Source: CAZNER01 sp964572065 (GTDB lineage: Bacteria > Patescibacteriota > Dojkabacteria > JAHIVN01). Taken from it: a DNA stretch of 7,051 bases. Every line of letters begins with the position of its first letter. Within the stretch, counting starts at the first letter, position 1. This document shows, piece by piece, positions 4,649-7,051 of this stretch. The notes beneath the pieces were generated by a model. That model had not been told where the DNA came from and did not search any database. It saw only the letters and a list, made by a program, of their open reading frames with translations. Where the stretch lies: the NCBI GenBank assembly GCA_964572065.1, contig CAZNER010000098.1:1-7051 (forward strand), written 5' to 3'. Position numbers and translations under genes: made by a program.

Positions 4649-5569
4649 ATGAGTATTGAATCTCCAGATAGGTTGGGAGTTTATCTAACACTAGAAGGAG
4701 GAGAGATGGTTGGAAAAAATGTGCAGGCTTATCTGTTAGTAGCTGTTTTAGAAGCTTTTAATGATTACTGTGCAAATTTTAATATTCCTGTAAGAATTCC
4801 AATCTTATTGGTATGCGAACCTGGTGCTGTTTTATATTCATCAATAGAAAGAGATATCGATCTAGAATGGCAAAGAAATAATTTAAAATTGAGAGAGAGA
4901 TTAAAAATGCAAGTAGCAACTCCAGATGAATATCTTGAAGGTTATATGCAGGCAAGGAAAGTATTAATTGATAATTGTATAGTTCCTTTTCTAGATGAGA
5001 ATATAGGAGGCGTAATAATTTCAGTTAGAGATATAACATCATCTTTGGTTTATCAAGGTCTTGTTGGAGGTGTATCTCTAGAATATATTAATCAGTTACA
5101 AACCGAAATGATACATGATGTAGTAGCAGACTGGGTATTTATTTTAGACATAGCAATTGAGGAATTTACAGAAAGAGGAAGAATAATAGCCTCAGTGGGC
5201 AGAGGAACTGAAGCAGGTGAAGCCTCACTTGATACATGGGATAGTAAAAAATTAGAATTCCATAAAGCAATATATGAGGCTTATAGAGAAATTGCAAAAA
5301 TGAGTTCTATTTCTGAGAGAGTTTTAATAAATGGTCAAGGCTCAATAATAGAAGTACTAGCTAGAGTTGTATGGGAGTTTGAGAGAAGAATATGTGGAGC
5401 AGAAGAATCTGATATTGGTTCCAAGATGATTCGAAAGGTACTAAGAGAAGCAGGATTTAATTTAGGAGATTTAACTAGGTTTGCTGTTCAAGTTTATGAA
5501 GATAATCCCAACTTATTAGATGAAATGAAAGAGATCATAAGTGGATATACTAGATATTTAAAAGGCTAA
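4649..5569 (+). CDS. Thymidylate-kinase-like protein, probably inactive
   Basis: 306 residues. It aligns by eye with bacterial-type TMPK: VYLTLEGGEMVGKNVQAYLL (11-30) for strand 1 and the P-loop, VCEPG (55-59) for TREPG, YMQARKVLIDNCIVPFLDE (99-117) for the aaDR..hv...I.PaL helix, VIISVRDITSSLVYQG (122-137) for VISDRYxDSSLAYQG, and INQLQTEMIHD then DWVFILDIAIEEFTERG (161-177). The scaffold is clear, but chemistry residues are gone: the Walker A Ser/Thr is Asn24, the Arg of REPG is Cys56, and the catalytic Asp of DRY is Val126 (Arg127 kept). Residues from about 250 (mostly helical, ending ISGYTRYLKG) extend beyond a normal TMPK. Lys about 4%. I infer a nucleotide-binding or partner protein rather than an enzyme. 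It is preceded by an NrdR-like box and a hairpin. A T-run at 5593-5598 just past the stop could end its transcript. It converges on the next gene, 19 bases between stops. Confidence 0.75.
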   Translation: MSIESPDRLGVYLTLEGGEMVGKNVQAYLLVAVLEAFNDYCANFNIPVRIPILLVCEPGAVLYSSIERDIDLEWQRNNLKLRERLKMQVATPDEYLEGYMQARKVLIDNCIVPFLDENIGGVIISVRDITSSLVYQGLVGGVSLEYINQLQTEMIHDVVADWVFILDIAIEEFTERGRIIASVGRGTEAGEASLDTWDSKKLEFHKAIYEAYREIAKMSSISERVLINGQGSIIEVLARVVWEFERRICGAEESDIGSKMIRKVLREAGFNLGDLTRFAVQVYEDNPNLLDEMKEIISGYTRYLKG

Positions 5570-5588
5570 GTTCAAATGAGAAGAATAA

Positions 5589-6590
5589 TTACTTTTTTGA
5601 TCTTTTAACTTTAATTATAATAACAACTGTGGTAATTATTGATACAAAAATGATTATTAAAGCTATGAGGCAGTTGGTATATTGAGATAGTTCTTTCAAA
5701 TCTAATAGATTTAAAGTAGTTCTATCAATTATGAGTCCAGATTTATCATAGACATGAGGATTTGTACCATTCTGATATTCTACTAGATTAGTAAATCCAT
5801 CTTCGTCAGGATCTTCCCATGAGTCATCAAAAATTGGATCTAATTCATATTTTACTTCCCAACCGTCAGGCATACCATCAGAGTCAGTATCATTATCGCA
5901 GGGGTCAGTATTATTACTGTATTCTTCATAATTAATTAGGTCATCATTATCATAGTCAAAATCAGAATCATCAATTGAGCTATTCATACAACTATATTGA
6001 TTCTCCCATGAATCAATCATTCCGTCATCATCAGCGTCATTATCTTCTTCCTCTTCAATTTCTTCTTCTCCAGTTTCAGGAAGAGGAATTTCAGCTTGTG
6101 CTATAATACAGTTTGATTTGTTATATGTACAATTTGTATTACAAGTCAGAGTACCTCCTAAATACCCAAATGATAAACAAGTCATATCTCCTAAATCGCT
6201 GCCATCGCAGTCTTCTCCTGACTCTTTTACACCATTGCCGCATGTTGGAACTAGAGTAATACATAATGAAGTATTAAAGGTACAATTAGCGTTGCAAGTG
6301 AGAGTTCCTCCGTCATAACCAAGGGTTGAGCATGAATTTCCACTGAAATCTGGTCCATCACAATCTTCTGTATATTCTTGAATTCCATTTCCGCATATAG
6401 AAATTGAAACTGATGTAGATATAGTGCCGAGTGTGTCAGATTTAGTAATACGGCTGTCATCTGGATTTATTTTCAAACCCTGAGTTATTATTACTATTAT
6501 TGAAGTGAATATTATAATTACAGCAAAGGTTAATACTGAGATATATATGATATTATCGATTTGTTTTGAAGAAGTATTTGAATTTTTCAT
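5589..6590 (-). CDS. Two-TM surface protein with Cys-rich and Asp-rich calcium-binding repeats
   Basis: 333 residues from the ATG at 6590-6588. A membrane segment at about 14-37 lies near the N-terminus and another at about 307-326, followed by KVKRSKK. The basic ends suggest both termini are cytoplasmic and the middle is outside. Residues 66-110 and 117-161 are two copies of a Cys-rich repeat (CGNGxxExxEDCDG...GGTLTCNxNCT...C), related to the Cys-rich CGNG...E-CD modules (DUF4215 and similar) of bacterial and archaeal surface proteins. Six Cys per copy probably form three disulfides. An acidic linker (EEEIEEEE, 175-182) follows, then about 183-277 hold thrombospondin type 3-like loops (DADDDG, DYDNDD, DTDSDG, DPDEDG) that should bind calcium, with Cys201 and Cys231 possibly paired. 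Several NxS/T sites are compatible with glycosylation. The ligand is unknown. It is unrelated to the nucleotide genes and on the opposite strand. Confidence 0.8.
   Translation of the reverse strand: MKNSNTSSKQIDNIIYISVLTFAVIIIFTSIIVIITQGLKINPDDSRITKSDTLGTISTSVSISICGNGIQEYTEDCDGPDFSGNSCSTLGYDGGTLTCNANCTFNTSLCITLVPTCGNGVKESGEDCDGSDLGDMTCLSFGYLGGTLTCNTNCTYNKSNCIIAQAEIPLPETGEEEIEEEEDNDADDDGMIDSWENQYSCMNSSIDDSDFDYDNDDLINYEEYSNNTDPCDNDTDSDGMPDGWEVKYELDPIFDDSWEDPDEDGFTNLVEYQNGTNPHVYDKSGLIIDRTTLNLLDLKELSQYTNCLIALIIIFVSIITTVVIIIKVKRSKK
6108..6395 (-). repeat. Tandem pair of 45-residue Cys-rich repeats within the surface protein
   Basis: Copy 1 is encoded at 6395-6261 and copy 2 at 6242-6108, separated by six residues (ITLVPT). 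Both carry CGNG at the start, EDCDG, a Cys before LGY or FGY, GGTLTCN, NCT and a final Cys, at the same six Cys positions. The conservation points to an internal duplication kept for its disulfide scaffold. Confidence 0.75.
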
Positions 6591-6700
6591 TTACTTAATA
6601 TACTTTACAAGATTTTTGTTAATGTATCAATGATTTTATATAGTTGATATAATTAATATAGGATGTTAAAATAATAAAATTTAATTAGCGTCTTCAATTT
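6591..6700. other. Divergent intergenic region, surface protein / kinase-like gene
   Basis: 110 bases, very AT-rich. ATAATAAAAT at 6671-6680 is 21-30 bases before the ATG at 6701 and could be its TATA element. A 6-base inverted repeat (6625-6630 and 6644-6649, TATCAA/TTGATA) is present but weak. No NrdR-like box, no RNA gene and no Shine-Dalgarno motif were seen. Confidence 0.4.
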
Positions 6701-7051
6701 ATGGTGTATGAAAATTGTGAAACAGTTACTAGATGTAGAGATTTAACTGTGATTGGGAGACCTGTAATTAGAGTAAAACAGGAGGAAGTAGGAGAAACTG
6801 ATAGAATTAAAATAGGGGAATTGTGGACTAGAGCGATGGATTATTTATGGAGAACACAAGGGACTATTATAAGGGCGATATTAGAGGCTACTAAAATTTA
6901 TCCACATCCAAACTTAATACGATTTTTTGATATGTATAGAGTACCAGGAGGAGATGAGTATTATATGTATTATTATTGTATTGAATCGATAGGTACAATA
7001 GAAGATTGGCTAAAATTTAATTCTTTTTTTACAATGCCAATCAATTCTAAA
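6701..7051 (+). CDS. Protein-kinase-like N-lobe, partial (cut by right edge)
   Basis: An open frame of 117 codons from the ATG at 6701 to the window edge, no stop. Residues 69-105 read HPNLIRFFDMYRV, PGGDEYYMYYYCIESI and GTIEDWLK. This resembles eukaryotic-type Ser/Thr kinases from the alpha-C/beta-4 turn (HPNIVRLYDVY) through beta-5 to the hinge and alpha-D (MEYCEGGTLEDWL). Lys26 in PVIRVKQEE could be the beta-3 ATP lysine. No glycine-rich loop is evident before it and no Glu sits at the usual alpha-C distance, so it may be a divergent kinase or pseudokinase. The catalytic HRD and DFG motifs would lie past the edge. Lys content is low (5 of 117), as in the two low-Lys TMPK-like proteins. It is real coding sequence by length and position; the kinase call is tentative. 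Confidence 0.55.
   Translation, partial: MVYENCETVTRCRDLTVIGRPVIRVKQEEVGETDRIKIGELWTRAMDYLWRTQGTIIRAILEATKIYPHPNLIRFFDMYRVPGGDEYYMYYYCIESIGTIEDWLKFNSFFTMPINSK

Noticed and set aside
6118..6460. Open frames on both strands overlapping the Cys-rich repeats (6118-6318 + and 6251-6460 -)
   Set aside because: Both are out of frame with the surface protein, whose repeats and TM segments are coherent over 333 residues.
6625..6649. TATCAA/TTGATA inverted repeat in the last intergenic region
   Set aside because: Six-base arms with a 13-base loop in AT-rich DNA; expected by chance.
1..7051. CRISPR array, tRNA, rRNA, transposase or att-like direct repeats
   Set aside because: Searched by eye on both strands; no regularly spaced repeats, cloverleaf sequences or transposase motifs seen.

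Overview
AT-rich window (GC near 30% by eye) with seven protein-coding genes, one cut by each edge, and no rRNA, tRNA, CRISPR or insertion sequence that I can see. The source is most likely a small-genome DPANN-type archaeon (Woesearchaeota/Pacearchaeota-like). The reasons are a compact Elp3 with the CPGKCIFCP radical-SAM signature, the absence of Shine-Dalgarno motifs in front of every gene, archaeal-type TATA elements (two of them about 25 bases before the start, as in leaderless transcription), a small asparagine-synthase-like PP-loop protein, and a Cys-rich/Asp-rich membrane-anchored surface protein. A Patescibacteria (CPR) origin is not excluded: the nrdR upstream region also contains TTGACA-17-TATATA, which resembles a bacterial promoter.

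Layout. 1-328 (-): N-terminal part of a PP-loop, asparagine-synthase-like protein. 394-1998 (+): Elp3 tRNA-wobble-uridine acetyltransferase, which shares a short divergent promoter with it. 2004-3152 (-): a thymidylate-kinase-like P-loop protein with an extra C-terminal region of about 115 residues, meeting elp3 tail to tail with 5 bases between stops. 3153-3356: divergent control region with two dyads resembling NrdR boxes. 3357-3839 (+): NrdR repressor. 3872-4492 (+): a second, degenerate TMPK-like protein, probably co-transcribed with nrdR. 4493-4648: a second control region with a 15/16 match to the NrdR box, another dyad, a TATA element and a 13-bp perfect hairpin abutting the next start codon. 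4649-5569 (+): a third TMPK-like protein that has lost several catalytic residues. 5589-6590 (-): two-TM surface protein with two Cys-rich repeats and calcium-binding Asp-rich repeats. 6701-7051 (+): start of a protein resembling the N-lobe of a eukaryotic-type protein kinase, cut by the window edge.

The centre of the window (2004-5569) is the part to look at. Three mutually divergent TMPK-fold proteins surround nrdR. One keeps an intact Walker A and DR motif. The other two have lost key residues in different ways. NrdR senses ATP/dATP through its ATP-cone, and its likely operators lie upstream of all three kinase-like genes. I infer a local NrdR-controlled nucleotide-kinase or nucleotide-sensing module. 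No ribonucleotide reductase gene, the usual NrdR target, is visible here. The function of the degenerate paralogues is unknown.
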